64,000 bases of DNA from Gaoshiqia hydrogeniformans (GTDB taxonomy: Bacteria; Bacteroidota; Bacteroidia; Bacteroidales; Prolixibacteraceae), in the NCBI RefSeq assembly GCF_049347105.1, contig NZ_CP186334.1:5022001-5086000 (forward strand), written 5' to 3'. Made by a program: the position numbers and the translations under genes. Below the pieces are notes generated by a model. It was not told where the DNA came from, searched no databases, and saw nothing but the letters and a program-made list of their open reading frames with translations. This document shows positions 1 through 9,511 of this stretch, piece by piece (the stretch's first letter is position 1; each line of letters opens with the position of its first letter).

Positions 1-969
1 AATCAATTTGTATTAACCACACCCTTGTTTGAAAAAGCGAATATCCGCCTGGCCAATGGGAAAAACCTGTGTATTACAGCAAAAAATACGACTAAAAATA
101 TGTACATCAAGGAAGTTCGCTGGAATAAAAAGACGGTAAACAACAACTATATCACCTATTCTGAATTAATGGAAGGAGGACATCTCGAATTTATTACAAA
201 TGATCAGCCGGTAACTACTCGTGGTACCGGTCCCGAAACCATTCCCTATTCTCAAAGTAAAACGGTTGAAGTTTCGGCTCCCTACCTGTCAAACGACATC
301 TCCTTCTTCGAAACAGAAACAGAAGTTCATTGCGGAACAGCCACCGAAGGCGCTGAAATACGTTACACACTCGACGGCTCCGAACCAACCGAAAAATCAC
401 AGTTATATAGCAGTCCGTTTGTGTTGAAGTATTCAGCGCCGGTTAAACTGAAAGCGTTTAAAACCGGCTTTTTGCCCAGCATTACGTCCAGTTACACCGC
501 ATCGAAAGCCGATTACAAAACAGCCTCGCCCATCTGCCTTCCCAAACAAGGGCTTCGATATGAATATTTCGAAGGAAATTTTAGCCGGGTAGCAGATATC
601 CGGGAAAAAGGACTGGCAGTTAGTTCGGGAATTTGCGAGCAAATATCGTTGGCCGAAGCCCGGACTCCTGACCATTACGGGCTCATTTTCAGCGGGTACT
701 TATATGCTCCGGTTGACGGTATTTACAGATTTTCCACCCGAAGCGACGACGGAAGTGTTCTGCGATTGAACGGGCACACGGTGGTCGATAATGACGGGTC
801 ACATGCCGACATCAAAGCTGTTGGACGAATCGCCCTGAAAAAGGGATTCCATCCCGTTGAGCTTCTTTATTTCGAAGATTACGAAGGAGAATCACTTTCT
901 GTTAGTTGGACCATGCCAAACAGATCAAAAGAAGAAATTATAACACCTGAATATTTTTACTTTAACTAA
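1..969 (+). CDS. GH92 family alpha-mannosidase, C-terminal part (5' end outside window)
   Basis: The frame is open from base 1, so only the last 322 residues are visible. The first ~85 residues match the C-terminal sandwich of GH92 exo-alpha-mannosidases (a YIKEVRW strand, then GGHLEF). Next comes a chitobiase/hexosaminidase C-terminal-type domain (RYTLDGSEPT, about residues 95-165), then a PA14 domain (SDDGSVLRLNG, LLYFEDYEG, about 185-320). GH92 enzymes remove alpha-linked mannose at the cell surface or in the periplasm. The catalytic residues lie upstream of the window. The next gene's AAGGAG ribosome-binding site begins inside this gene's stop codon, so the two are probably cotranscribed. 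The PA14 domain closely resembles that of the metallophosphatase two genes downstream. Confidence 0.8.
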   Translation, partial: NQFVLTTPLFEKANIRLANGKNLCITAKNTTKNMYIKEVRWNKKTVNNNYITYSELMEGGHLEFITNDQPVTTRGTGPETIPYSQSKTVEVSAPYLSNDISFFETETEVHCGTATEGAEIRYTLDGSEPTEKSQLYSSPFVLKYSAPVKLKAFKTGFLPSITSSYTASKADYKTASPICLPKQGLRYEYFEGNFSRVADIREKGLAVSSGICEQISLAEARTPDHYGLIFSGYLYAPVDGIYRFSTRSDDGSVLRLNGHTVVDNDGSHADIKAVGRIALKKGFHPVELLYFEDYEGESLSVSWTMPNRSKEEIITPEYFYFN

Positions 970-979
970 GGAGTATACG

Positions 980-2125
980 ATGAAACATCTTATGTATTTA
1001 ATGCTGACTTTCGTATTGAGTTTTCATCTCGCTTTCGGGCAGTATGAAACAAAGGGACAGGCAAAAACCGGCAGCTTCGTTTATGAACAAGCCGGTGAAG
1101 TGGTGAAGGTAAAGCCTCTTAAAGGTAAAAAAGTTAAAAATGTCATCCTGATGATTGGCGACGGCATGGGCTTGTCTCAAGTCTCAGCTGCTTGGATAGC
1201 CAACCGGGGACAGTTAAACATTGATAACTTTACTTACACTGGTTTTTCGCGTACCTGGTGCGCCAATCGATTAATCACCGATTCGGGCGCTGCCGGCAGC
1301 GCGATGGCCACCGGGCGTAAAACCAATTATCATCACCTGGCGGTTGATTCGCTGGGGAATCCGCTCAATTCATTAACTGATTTGGCCCATGCGGCCGGCC
1401 TGAAAACCGGAATTGTCGTTACCTGTAACCTGTCTGATGCCACTCCAGCGGCGTTCTGCGCCAATAACAGCGATCGCGACCTGGAAGAGGCCATTGCCGC
1501 TGATTACCTGAATTGTCGTGTTGATTATATCTTTGGTGGCGGACGCGACCAGTTTAACAACCGAAGAGACAAACGCGATCTGATGGCCGAAATGCAACAG
1601 CAAGCTTATCAGGTTTGTACAAGCTGGGACGAGACCAGACAAATCAAACAAGGAAAAGTATTTTCGGTACCCGAAGAAGGACAATTACCGCTTGCCCGCG
1701 AACGCGGCGACCTGTTTAGCCAAGCCTGTCTCCATGCCATCGATATCCTGAACCGGGATAAAAAGGGCTTCTTCGCCATGTTTGAAGGTTCGCGCATTGA
1801 CGATTGCGGCCATTGGAACGATCTTCCCCGGTTGATTGAAGAAGTTTTGGATTTCGACCGTACTGTCGGGCAGGTCATGAAGTGGGCTGAAAAAGATAAA
1901 AACACGCTGGTTATTGTACTGGCCGATCACGAAACCGGCGGACTATCCATCCTTGGCGGCGATCTGGAAACAGGTTCGGTTACAGGAACATTTTCAACTG
2001 ATGACCATTCGGGGATTTTGGTGCCCGTTTATGCTTACGGCCCGGGAGCTGACAGCTTTACCGGCATTTATGAAAATACAGAAATCTTTCGTAAAATTGT
2101 TAACCTTCTGAACCTTAAAGAATAA
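980..2125 (+). CDS. Alkaline phosphatase, secreted
   Basis: A 381-residue protein with an N-terminal signal peptide ending near FHLAFGQ. Alkaline phosphatase superfamily motifs are present: MIGDGMG for metal binding near residue 57, the nucleophile serine in DSGAAGSAMATG near residue 100, GSRIDDCGHWND, and the metal-binding DHETGG near residue 317. The family is a zinc/magnesium phosphomonoesterase, expected in the periplasm. The start is supported by an AAGGAG sequence 6 bases before the ATG. It lies between a GH92 mannosidase and a second phosphatase, so its substrate may be phosphorylated glycan; that is inference. Confidence 0.9.
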   Translation: MKHLMYLMLTFVLSFHLAFGQYETKGQAKTGSFVYEQAGEVVKVKPLKGKKVKNVILMIGDGMGLSQVSAAWIANRGQLNIDNFTYTGFSRTWCANRLITDSGAAGSAMATGRKTNYHHLAVDSLGNPLNSLTDLAHAAGLKTGIVVTCNLSDATPAAFCANNSDRDLEEAIAADYLNCRVDYIFGGGRDQFNNRRDKRDLMAEMQQQAYQVCTSWDETRQIKQGKVFSVPEEGQLPLARERGDLFSQACLHAIDILNRDKKGFFAMFEGSRIDDCGHWNDLPRLIEEVLDFDRTVGQVMKWAEKDKNTLVIVLADHETGGLSILGGDLETGSVTGTFSTDDHSGILVPVYAYGPGADSFTGIYENTEIFRKIVNLLNLKE

Positions 2126-2128
2126 GCT

Positions 2129-3589
2129 ATGCTTACAAAAATAACGACGCTCCGATGCCTATTGGGCCTGATGCTGTTTGTTTGTATGTGTAATCCGCTG
2201 TCGGCGCAAAACAAAATTCAGTTCCAATTCAGAAAAGACCGCACCTTTAAAATTGCCCAATTCACAGATATCCACTGGGACAATCACTCGCCTGCCTGTA
2301 CAAAAACCTTCGAAACCATCGAACATGTTTTGAAGACAGAAAAACCCGACCTGGCTGTTCTTACCGGCGACATTGTTACGGCGCCTCCTGCCCGCGAAGG
2401 CTGGCTGGCTGTTACCAAAATATTTATCGATGCCAAAGTCCCCTTTGCCGTAACACTTGGGAACCACGACGCCGAACCGGAAATCACCCGCGATCAGATT
2501 TTTGAATTGCTCGGTCCGTTACCCTATTTTGCAGGAAGCAAAGGCCCGGAACTACCGGGCTGCGGAAACTATGATCTACCGGTAAAATCATCTGACGGAA
2601 AATCGGTTGCCGCGGTTTTGTATTGCATAGATTCGAATGATTATCCAAAAGAAAAAAAGGTTGGCCATTACGACTGGATCAAATATGACCAGGTTGGCTG
2701 GTATCGTTCAACCAGCGAACAATATACCGCGCAAAATAAAGGGATTTCGCTCCCGGCCCTGATGTTTTTCCACATTCCGCTGCCGGAATATGAGAAGGTT
2801 GTCGGGAAGGAAACCACGGTAGGTGAAAAAAATGAAGGCATTGCTTCGGCGGCAATCAATTCGGGAATATTTGCATCGCTGGTTGAAAAGAAAGATGTGA
2901 TGGGCATTTTTGTTGGTCACGACCACGATAACAACTACATCGGAATTGAACACGATATTGCGCTGGCTTTTGGCCAGGTAAGCGGGGCCGATGCGTACGG
3001 TGATCTCGAACGCGGATCGCGCATCATCGAGCTACGCGAGGGCGAATTCAGTTTTGATACCTGGATCCGGACACGTTCAGGCATTCAATTTAAATACAAC
3101 TATCCTTCCGGACTTGCAACCGATTCCACCCAAGTGGAATACTTACCGGCAGTTCAGCTTAAAAACCTGAAACCGGGTGTGAACTACAACTATTACGAAG
3201 GTAAATTCACGTCGACCGACGAATTGATGACTGCCAACGTTTTGAAAAGCGGAACCTTGAAAAATATTTCGCTCGAACCTGCAGCTGCCCGCGACTCATT
3301 TGCTTTCGAATACCAGGCATGGTTAAAGATCCCGAAAAAAGCAGTTTACCGCTTTTACACTTATTCCGACGACGGGTCAAAATTATTCATCGACGGAAAA
3401 GAAATCGTCAATAACGACGGATCGCACGGGGCCAGACGAGCCGAAGGCAAAGTTGCACTGGACGAAGGATACCACGAATTCCGCTTGCTTTATTTCGAAG
3501 ATTATATGGGAAACGAACTGGAAGTCGGATTTTCAAGTATCAGCATCCGTGAATGCAAAATTCCTGATGACTTCTTTTATGTTGAATAA
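2129..3589 (+). CDS. Metallophosphoesterase with C-terminal PA14 domain, secreted
   Basis: A 486-residue protein with a signal peptide (about residues 1-26, ending CNPLSAQ). Calcineurin-like motifs appear in order: FTDIHWD, LTGDIV, LGNHDAE and GHDHDNNY, giving the dimetal ligands. The last ~140 residues form a PA14 domain (YNYYEGKF, YSDDGSKLFIDG, LLYFEDYMG). It starts 3 bases after the alkaline phosphatase, so it belongs to the same operon. PA14 domains bind carbohydrate in many proteins, so glycan-bound phosphate is a plausible target. Its stop is 1 base from the stop of the convergent epimerase gene. Confidence 0.88.
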   Translation: MLTKITTLRCLLGLMLFVCMCNPLSAQNKIQFQFRKDRTFKIAQFTDIHWDNHSPACTKTFETIEHVLKTEKPDLAVLTGDIVTAPPAREGWLAVTKIFIDAKVPFAVTLGNHDAEPEITRDQIFELLGPLPYFAGSKGPELPGCGNYDLPVKSSDGKSVAAVLYCIDSNDYPKEKKVGHYDWIKYDQVGWYRSTSEQYTAQNKGISLPALMFFHIPLPEYEKVVGKETTVGEKNEGIASAAINSGIFASLVEKKDVMGIFVGHDHDNNYIGIEHDIALAFGQVSGADAYGDLERGSRIIELREGEFSFDTWIRTRSGIQFKYNYPSGLATDSTQVEYLPAVQLKNLKPGVNYNYYEGKFTSTDELMTANVLKSGTLKNISLEPAAARDSFAFEYQAWLKIPKKAVYRFYTYSDDGSKLFIDGKEIVNNDGSHGARRAEGKVALDEGYHEFRLLYFEDYMGNELEVGFSSISIRECKIPDDFFYVE

Positions 3590-3590
3590 T

Positions 3591-4613
3591 TTAGCTGATA
3601 TCTTTCAAAAACAACTTTCCGATTTCTTCAATGGTTTTATCCGGTTCACGGTAGTTAAAGGGAACGGTCCGGCATATCTTATTCCCGTTAAAGCGGTTAA
3701 TCCGGTTAGATCCGGATACGGTATCGCGGGTAATCACCGGCCGTTTCCCGGAGAAGAAACTGGCTAAACGGGCAGCTCTCCAGGCAAACTGCAGGATCAT
3801 ATCGGAAGCAAAGGTTTTCGGTCGGGGTTTTTGCAGTACATCGGCAATCTTGTTGAAAAATTCCTGGTAGCTCATATTCCCTGCATTCAGGATAAACCGT
3901 TGATTTTTTGTCTGGCTGAAACAAAGGTCATCCATCAGCAAAATCATGGCCGACGCCACATCGCGCACATCCACAAAACCGGTTTCTCCTTTGGTGTAAT
4001 ATTTCAGCCCCTTCGAAATAGCCTGAAACATTTTCGGGCTGCCCATATCCCAGTTTCCCGGCCCCAAAATGATGGAAGGATTGACAATAACCGCCTCCAG
4101 TCCTTCTTCGATCCCGCGCCAGACCTCCATTTCGGAGAAAAACTTACTTAGACTGTATGCCGATTTTTGTTTGGAAGGCGTCCAGTAGGTTTCTTCATTG
4201 ATTTCCGAGCCGTCCTGTGTTTTGCCTAAAGCCGCGATGGAGCTGACATGGCAAAACTTTCTTACCCGGTTAAAGAGAGCGGCATCGATCAGGTTGGCTG
4301 TTCCTTTCACATTATTGTTGAGCATGCTGTCGTGGTCGTTCGGATGAAACGAAACCATAGCCGCGCAATGATACACTTCGTTAACCCCGGTGAGTAGTTC
4401 TTCCATGCTGTGGTAGTCGAGTAGATCACCTTCTACCCATTCAATCTGATCGAACAGGCGATCAGCATCGTCTGAATAATAGGAAAAAACTTTACCGACC
4501 AGCCGTAAATTACTGCTGCCGCGTTTCAATGCGCGCACTTGTTTCCCCGATCTTAACAGATTGTACAACACATGAGAACCAACCAAACCCGTTCCTCCGG
4601 TAATAAAAATCAT
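3591..4613 (-). CDS. NAD-dependent epimerase/dehydratase family protein
   Basis: A 340-residue extended short-chain dehydrogenase. The N-terminal ITGGTGLVGSHV is the NAD(P)-binding glycine motif, and YSLSK carries the YxxxK catalytic pair after a serine-containing VSSIAALG strand. These features match NAD-dependent epimerase/dehydratases and 3-beta-HSD-like proteins acting on sugar nucleotides, isoprenoids or dihydroflavonol-type substrates. The substrate cannot be read from the sequence. The gene is separate from its neighbours: the stop abuts the convergent phosphatase and more than 200 bases separate its start from the next gene. Confidence 0.82.
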   Translation of the reverse strand: MIFITGGTGLVGSHVLYNLLRSGKQVRALKRGSSNLRLVGKVFSYYSDDADRLFDQIEWVEGDLLDYHSMEELLTGVNEVYHCAAMVSFHPNDHDSMLNNNVKGTANLIDAALFNRVRKFCHVSSIAALGKTQDGSEINEETYWTPSKQKSAYSLSKFFSEMEVWRGIEEGLEAVIVNPSIILGPGNWDMGSPKMFQAISKGLKYYTKGETGFVDVRDVASAMILLMDDLCFSQTKNQRFILNAGNMSYQEFFNKIADVLQKPRPKTFASDMILQFAWRAARLASFFSGKRPVITRDTVSGSNRINRFNGNKICRTVPFNYREPDKTIEEIGKLFLKDIS

Positions 4614-4835
4614 AAGTCGCCTCCCCTGCCCCCTTCGTCAAAAGAGGAATTGTTTCATTTAACCATCTCAAAATCCCGACAGCAATCAAGCGTTCAACTT
4701 ATTCAAGCAAATGAACCGGACTTTGCTGCAGTCGTCTTTAACAATCTCTCAAACAAAAATAACGAACTAATTCCGATTTTTCCCTGAATTCGGATAGTCT
4801 TTCAGCTTTTCCGGTTTATCACTATCAAAGGAAGG

Positions 4836-5318
4836 TCATTGCTTCCGGGGAGCAATCGCCTTTGCACCAAACTCTTTCGCACTGATGCTTTCGATTTTTA
4901 CCTTGATCAGACCAACGTTCAGCACGGCCGGCCGGTTAAAGTTAAACTCCCGCTCGCTGTATTGGGACATCGTTGCCTGCAAAAGCCGGTATTTTTCATC
5001 AAAATCATCAACAAATTCAACCGTTCCCTCCACGATCACCGATTTCGATTTTACCCGATAGCTGCACCCCACACGCACATCCTGCCAAGCCAATTCTTCA
5101 CCCAGTGTCCAGTTGATACATACCCTGGGATTTTTCTTCAAGGTTTCCCACATACGCCCGTGTTGCGCTGAGTGCAGGATCACCGTATCGCCATCAAGTG
5201 CAAAATTCATCGGTAAAACATAGGGACGGCCTTCGTCGCTCATACCCACATAACAGGTTTTACAGGCCCGGATAATCTGGTTGATTTCATTTCGGTCTTC
5301 GATCAATAAGGTTCTCAT
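4836..5318 (-). CDS. Pyridoxamine 5'-phosphate oxidase-like flavin-binding protein
   Basis: A 160-residue split-barrel protein of the PNPOx-like class: YVLPMNFALDGDTVILHSAQHGR is typical of small flavin-binding proteins annotated as nitroimidazole-resistance or PNPOx family. The expected reaction is FMN or F420-type redox chemistry on a small molecule, or flavin reduction; the exact substrate is unknown. It lies 10 bases downstream of dnaG on the same strand, so cotranscription is likely. Confidence 0.78.
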   Translation of the reverse strand: MRTLLIEDRNEINQIIRACKTCYVGMSDEGRPYVLPMNFALDGDTVILHSAQHGRMWETLKKNPRVCINWTLGEELAWQDVRVGCSYRVKSKSVIVEGTVEFVDDFDEKYRLLQATMSQYSEREFNFNRPAVLNVGLIKVKIESISAKEFGAKAIAPRKQ

Positions 5319-5328
5319 ACTTATTCTT

Positions 5329-7263
5329 TTAGCTGATAGTCCGGTTGCCTAATTGGGCAGACAGGTGTTTTTCTACTTTCTTCAGATTGATATATTGATT
5401 CTGAACTTCCATAATCTGTTCCATGTCCTGCGTGTGCGCAATCTGCTGTTGCAGCTCATCCAGCATGTGTTTCACTTTTCGAAGTTTGTATTCCTGAACA
5501 ATTTTCGGGACCAGGATATCCAGGATTTCATCTTCTGCTTCTACAAAAGCGCCGCCTTTTTTCCAGCGTTTGCTTTCGATATATTTCTCGGCTAAAAGAT
5601 CGCTGGCCAGTTTGCTTACCTGCGGATCGCCATGCTGAATAAAAAACTGTTCCGGGTTAAAGGAATCGTTTTCCAGGTTGGCGGCAAATAAATCCAGTAT
5701 CCGGTTGATCAGTTCGTTATCCGAACGAAGATTGTCGTTCTCCAGTTCTTCCAGCACGAACTGTCCCACCGAAATAATGACGGGTTCATTCGGATTTTCA
5801 CCTTCTTCTTCAAATACTTCCCGGTGAAAATATTTCAGCAGAATGCGAATGATTTCCCGCTCCTCCACTTCGCAGGTATTTTTCTTCGTCTCCACTTTAA
5901 CCGGTTGGACTGACGCAGGACGGGATTGTTCCCTGAAATTTTTTTTCTGAAATTCCTCACTGTCCTTAAACTTGATCTTGCGGACTTCATGAAACAAAAC
6001 TTCCTCCTGAACATCCATCAAACGGCTGCATTCCTGAATGTAAACCGTGCGGGTAATTGTATCGGGGACCATTGAAATGGAGCGGACAATATCATTAATC
6101 AGGCGCGCTTTGCTCACCGGGTCGTTCTCGGCGCCTTTCATCAGTAATTGTGTTTTAAAGCGGATAAAGTCGGTTTCGTGTTCGGCAATATACGCCTGCA
6201 ATTGACCTGAGCTCATGGAACGTGCAAATGAGTCGGGATCCTCACCATCAGGCAAAAGCAGTACTTTTACGTTGATCCCTTCTTCGAGTACCAGGTCGAT
6301 CCCGCGCAACGAAGCTTTTATCCCGGCCGCGTCGCCGTCGTAGATAATGGTGATGTTGGGCGAGAAACGTTTGACGAGCCTGATTTGATCGGGCGTGAGC
6401 GCTGTGCCCGACGAGGCCACCACATTTTCGATACCCGCCTGGTGCAGCGAAAGTACATCGGTGTAACCTTCTACCAGATAGCATTTATCGAGGCGGGTAA
6501 TGTCGCGTTTGGCCTGAAAGATGCCGTAAAGCACACGACTTTTGTGATAAATCTCCGACTCGGGCGAGTTCAGGTACTTGGCTACGGTTTTGTCGTTTTT
6601 CAGCGTTCTCCCTCCGAAAGCAATCACCCGACCGGCAATATTATGAACCGGAAACATCACCCTCCCGGCAAAACGGTCGCGCACCCAATCATCGCGTTTA
6701 ATGGTCAGTCCCGTTTTTTCAAGAAAGTCCATTTTATAGCCTTCTTTTTGTGCAGACCGGGTAAAGCCGTCTTTCCCGTCCGGACAATAGCCCAATTCAA
6801 ATTTCTTGATGATCTCGTCGCGAATACCCCGCTCACGCAGGTAACTCAGGCCAATATCGCGACCTTCATTTTCTTCCCACAAAAAGCGCGAAAAATATTT
6901 TTGCGCGTAAGCCGACACGATCATCATGCTCTCGCGCTCATCCTTTTGCTGCTTTTGCTCGGGCGTTTCCTCTTCGTCGTTCACCTCGATGTGATATTTT
7001 TTGGCCAGCCATTTCAAGGCTTCGGGATACGACAATGATTCGTGTTCCATGATAAAATGAACCGAATTGCCTCCCTTTCCGCAACCAAAACACTTGAAAA
7101 TGCCCTTCGCCGGCGATACGGTAAACGAGGGTGTTTTCTCGTCATGAAACGGGCAATGCCCGAGCATATTGACTCCGCGTTTTTTCAGCGTTACAAATTC
7201 ACCTACCACATCGGTAATCTCCGCGGCATCCAAAATCCGGTCTATCGTTGTCTGTTCGATCAT
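5329..7263 (-). CDS. dnaG: DNA primase DnaG
   Basis: Synthesises RNA primers at the replication fork. About 644 residues. The N-terminal CHC2 zinc finger is complete (CPFHDEKTPSF...CFGCG), followed by the catalytic core (GFTRSAQ, FAGRVMFPV, FGGRTL) and the TOPRIM domain (LVEGYTDVL, IYDGDAAGIKA). A longer reading from a GTG at 7269 is possible. I chose the ATG at 7263 because a -7 type octamer occupies 7269-7276, so the GTG would lie inside the promoter. Confidence 0.95.
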   Translation of the reverse strand: MIEQTTIDRILDAAEITDVVGEFVTLKKRGVNMLGHCPFHDEKTPSFTVSPAKGIFKCFGCGKGGNSVHFIMEHESLSYPEALKWLAKKYHIEVNDEEETPEQKQQKDERESMMIVSAYAQKYFSRFLWEENEGRDIGLSYLRERGIRDEIIKKFELGYCPDGKDGFTRSAQKEGYKMDFLEKTGLTIKRDDWVRDRFAGRVMFPVHNIAGRVIAFGGRTLKNDKTVAKYLNSPESEIYHKSRVLYGIFQAKRDITRLDKCYLVEGYTDVLSLHQAGIENVVASSGTALTPDQIRLVKRFSPNITIIYDGDAAGIKASLRGIDLVLEEGINVKVLLLPDGEDPDSFARSMSSGQLQAYIAEHETDFIRFKTQLLMKGAENDPVSKARLINDIVRSISMVPDTITRTVYIQECSRLMDVQEEVLFHEVRKIKFKDSEEFQKKNFREQSRPASVQPVKVETKKNTCEVEEREIIRILLKYFHREVFEEEGENPNEPVIISVGQFVLEELENDNLRSDNELINRILDLFAANLENDSFNPEQFFIQHGDPQVSKLASDLLAEKYIESKRWKKGGAFVEAEDEILDILVPKIVQEYKLRKVKHMLDELQQQIAHTQDMEQIMEVQNQYINLKKVEKHLSAQLGNRTIS

Positions 7264-7268
7264 CAGCA

Positions 7269-7276
7269 CAAAAATA
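7269..7276 (-). promoter_or_regulatory. -7 promoter element upstream of dnaG
   Basis: TATTTTTG on the minus strand matches the Bacteroidota -7 consensus TAnnTTTG. It lies 5 bases before the chosen dnaG ATG, which would give a very short or absent leader. No clear -33 element is seen. Confidence 0.45.
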
Positions 7277-7281
7277 GCAAA

Positions 7282-8034
7282 TTAAAGCAGCAGTAAAAAG
7301 GCCGAAACGGCCGTAATGATGATGACCGCCGCCCGGTACGTATGTTCGGGCAGGATTTTCACCAGGCGGATTCCGAAGAACGCTCCCAGGGCAATCGCCG
7401 GCAGGGTTACGAGGTCGAGCGACAGGGAATGCCAGCTGATATTTTTCCAGACAAAAAGCTGAAGAGGAAATTTGACAAAATTGACAATCATGAAGAACCA
7501 GGCCGTGGTCCCTATAAAGTTATTCTTCGGCAGGTGCATGGCCAGCAAATAAATAGCAAAAATCGGCCCGGCCACGTTGCCGATCATGGTGGCAAAACCA
7601 CCCAGTACGCCCATAGACGCGGCAAACCACCATTTATCGGGAAAAAACTGTTTGTCCTTTTTGCGATCTTTCCACAACATGAGTCCAATGCAAACGAACA
7701 CCAGGATGGCCATGGTGTCTTTAAATTGTTCGTCGTTGACTATTTCGCCAACCCAGAGCCCAAGCCCGAGCCCCAGAAAAGCCCAGGGAAGAATTTTCAC
7801 CAGGTAGGTCCATTGGGCATGACGCCGGTAATACGCTACGGCAAATACATCAGCCATCATCAATATAGGCAACAAAACTCCGGTCGATTGTTTTCCGCCA
7901 AAAATGAATGCCAGCGTGGGCACAACAATCAGCGAAACCCCCGGTACGCCAACTTTCGACATCCCGATCAACAAGCCACACAAAGCCATCAACGACCATT
8001 GCAAGAGGTTGAGGTCCAAAAAAAGTAATTCCAT
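7282..8034 (-). CDS. TSUP family (TauE/SafE) membrane permease
   Basis: A 250-residue polytopic membrane protein with about eight hydrophobic segments. The N-terminal LCGLLIGMSKVGVPGVSLIVVP and central GFATMIGNVAGPIFAIYLL are the two repeated TSUP signatures. Family members export or import sulfite, sulfoacetate or other organosulfur anions, but the substrate here is unknown. A -7 element sits 20 bases before the ATG. It lies directly upstream of dnaG on the same strand; the link is probably positional. Confidence 0.85.
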   Translation of the reverse strand: MELLFLDLNLLQWSLMALCGLLIGMSKVGVPGVSLIVVPTLAFIFGGKQSTGVLLPILMMADVFAVAYYRRHAQWTYLVKILPWAFLGLGLGLWVGEIVNDEQFKDTMAILVFVCIGLMLWKDRKKDKQFFPDKWWFAASMGVLGGFATMIGNVAGPIFAIYLLAMHLPKNNFIGTTAWFFMIVNFVKFPLQLFVWKNISWHSLSLDLVTLPAIALGAFFGIRLVKILPEHTYRAAVIIITAVSAFLLLL

Positions 8035-8053
8035 CCTATTTGTTTAGAAACCA

Positions 8054-8061
8054 CAAAGGTA
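8054..8061 (-). promoter_or_regulatory. -7 promoter element upstream of the TSUP permease
   Basis: TACCTTTG on the minus strand matches TAnnTTTG and lies 19 bases before the ATG at 8034. This gives a plausible leader of about 12-15 bases. Confidence 0.5.
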
Positions 8062-8127
8062 TAAAATTTCAATCCGCTGAGATGAAAAATGAAGTTCGAT
8101 TCGATTGAGGGAAACAGTATCCGGAAA

Positions 8128-8169
8128 ATAAAAAATTACCCTGATTTGACTTGATCAAACCAGGGTAAT
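8128..8169 (-). terminator. Rho-independent terminator downstream of the OmpA gene
   Basis: Read on the minus strand, arms ATTACCCTG and CAGGGTAAT (8161-8169 and 8135-8143), with further pairing TTTGA/TCAAA inside, are followed by a T-run at 8128-8135. It sits about 50 bases after the OmpA stop. Confidence 0.75.
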
Positions 8170-8220
8170 CCTAACTAATTTTCCTCTTTCAGAGAAATGT
8201 TATCTTTTTTGCGGGAACAC

Positions 8221-9405
8221 TTATTTTACCACAAAACTAACTCTGCGGGCCAGCTGACGGGCTTCTGAAGAGTTTTTGTTCACGCTGGTATCTTCGCCTT
8301 TACCTACGGCGTTCAGTCTTGAACCGTCGATTCCGGATTCAACCAATACTTTTACCGCTGCATCGGCGCGCCGTTGCGAAAGCTTCTGGTTGTAATCTTC
8401 CGGCCCAATCTCGTCGGCATAACCCAGAACATCCAGTTTCGCGCCCGGGTTCTTTTGCAGATAGGTGCGGATAAAGCCTAATGTTGAGGCATTGGCGCCT
8501 TTTACCACACTGCTGTTGAAGTCGAAATAAATATTCGCGTAACCGTCGTTAACCAGTTTCTTCACAAATTCGTCGTAGTTACCCCCACCTGGTTCTTTAT
8601 CGCTCAATGCGGCTACACGCTTGCTCAGCTCTTCAACATCGCCTTGTGTTTTGGCCAGATCCCTGGCTTTGGCCGATTCGTCTTCAACGGCTTTCACCCG
8701 TGAATCCAATGCCGATACCCGAGAATTAAGCGCGTTGTATTTCTCATCGCCACGAAGGTACCAGTCGGCGTGGGTTTTGTTTTTACCCAGGTAGATTGAA
8801 AGCCCCACCGTTCCGTTAAAAACAGTTCCCAGATTTTTACCATTACCAGGTCCGTTACCATTGAAAGACGGCTGTTGACGGATGTTTACAAAAGCGCTTC
8901 CGTCGAGGTTCAGGGCAACGCGGGGTGATAGTTTCACCTGAGCAGTCAGACCGCCAATCACATTACCCACATAGTCATCGACATCGGAAGCCAGATCATA
9001 GTCCATCTTTCCAACACCGAAACCTCCGTGCGCCAGCAAGTTAAATGTTTTGGTCCAGTTCTCGAACTGCAAAACGCGACCAACATTCATTACACCCTGC
9101 AAATCCAGACGGTATTCACTCGTTTGGAAATCAAGGCTATTTTTACCTTCAGTAAATTGGTTGTAACCAAAACCGAATTTCAGACCAAAAAATTCGTTAA
9201 TCATGTAGCGTAATCCAATTTCTGTTGCCAAAAAATCAGGTGTCGCTGCATAATAACCTGCGTCAAAATTGCGATACGGCTTGGTTAAACCAATACCGGC
9301 ATCGATCGACCACTTGTTAAAGCTTGCTTCGCCAGCATTTTCCTGAGCAAAACCCCAGATAGTTGCAAAGCTAATTAGCACCACCAGTAATAATCTTTTT
9401 TTCAT
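8221..9405 (-). CDS. OmpA family outer-membrane protein
   Basis: A 394-residue protein: signal peptide (ending FAQENA), an N-terminal beta-barrel region of about 200 residues with alternating aromatic strands, a coiled-coil linker (VSALDSRVKAVEDESAKAR), and a C-terminal OmpA peptidoglycan-binding domain (IYFDFNSSVVKGAN, LDVLGYADEIG, QKLSQRRADA, NAVGKGED). The domain order is that of Bacteroidota OmpA-like porins that tie the outer membrane to the cell wall. The gene has its own promoter and terminator, so it is probably a strongly expressed single gene. Confidence 0.9.
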   Translation of the reverse strand: MKKRLLLVVLISFATIWGFAQENAGEASFNKWSIDAGIGLTKPYRNFDAGYYAATPDFLATEIGLRYMINEFFGLKFGFGYNQFTEGKNSLDFQTSEYRLDLQGVMNVGRVLQFENWTKTFNLLAHGGFGVGKMDYDLASDVDDYVGNVIGGLTAQVKLSPRVALNLDGSAFVNIRQQPSFNGNGPGNGKNLGTVFNGTVGLSIYLGKNKTHADWYLRGDEKYNALNSRVSALDSRVKAVEDESAKARDLAKTQGDVEELSKRVAALSDKEPGGGNYDEFVKKLVNDGYANIYFDFNSSVVKGANASTLGFIRTYLQKNPGAKLDVLGYADEIGPEDYNQKLSQRRADAAVKVLVESGIDGSRLNAVGKGEDTSVNKNSSEARQLARRVSFVVK

Positions 9406-9503
9406 AGATCTGTTATTAATTAATAATTCAAATTATTGCGTTAAAAAATTGTTTCATCTTTCTTTACTACAAATGGTCGCAATTTCAATCTCCTTTACGG
9501 CGT

Positions 9504-9511
9504 CAAATATA
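9504..9511 (-). promoter_or_regulatory. -7 promoter element for the OmpA gene
   Basis: TATATTTG on the minus strand fits TAnnTTTG. It would leave a 5' leader of about 93 bases before the ATG at 9405, a length common for abundant outer-membrane protein mRNAs. Confidence 0.5.
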
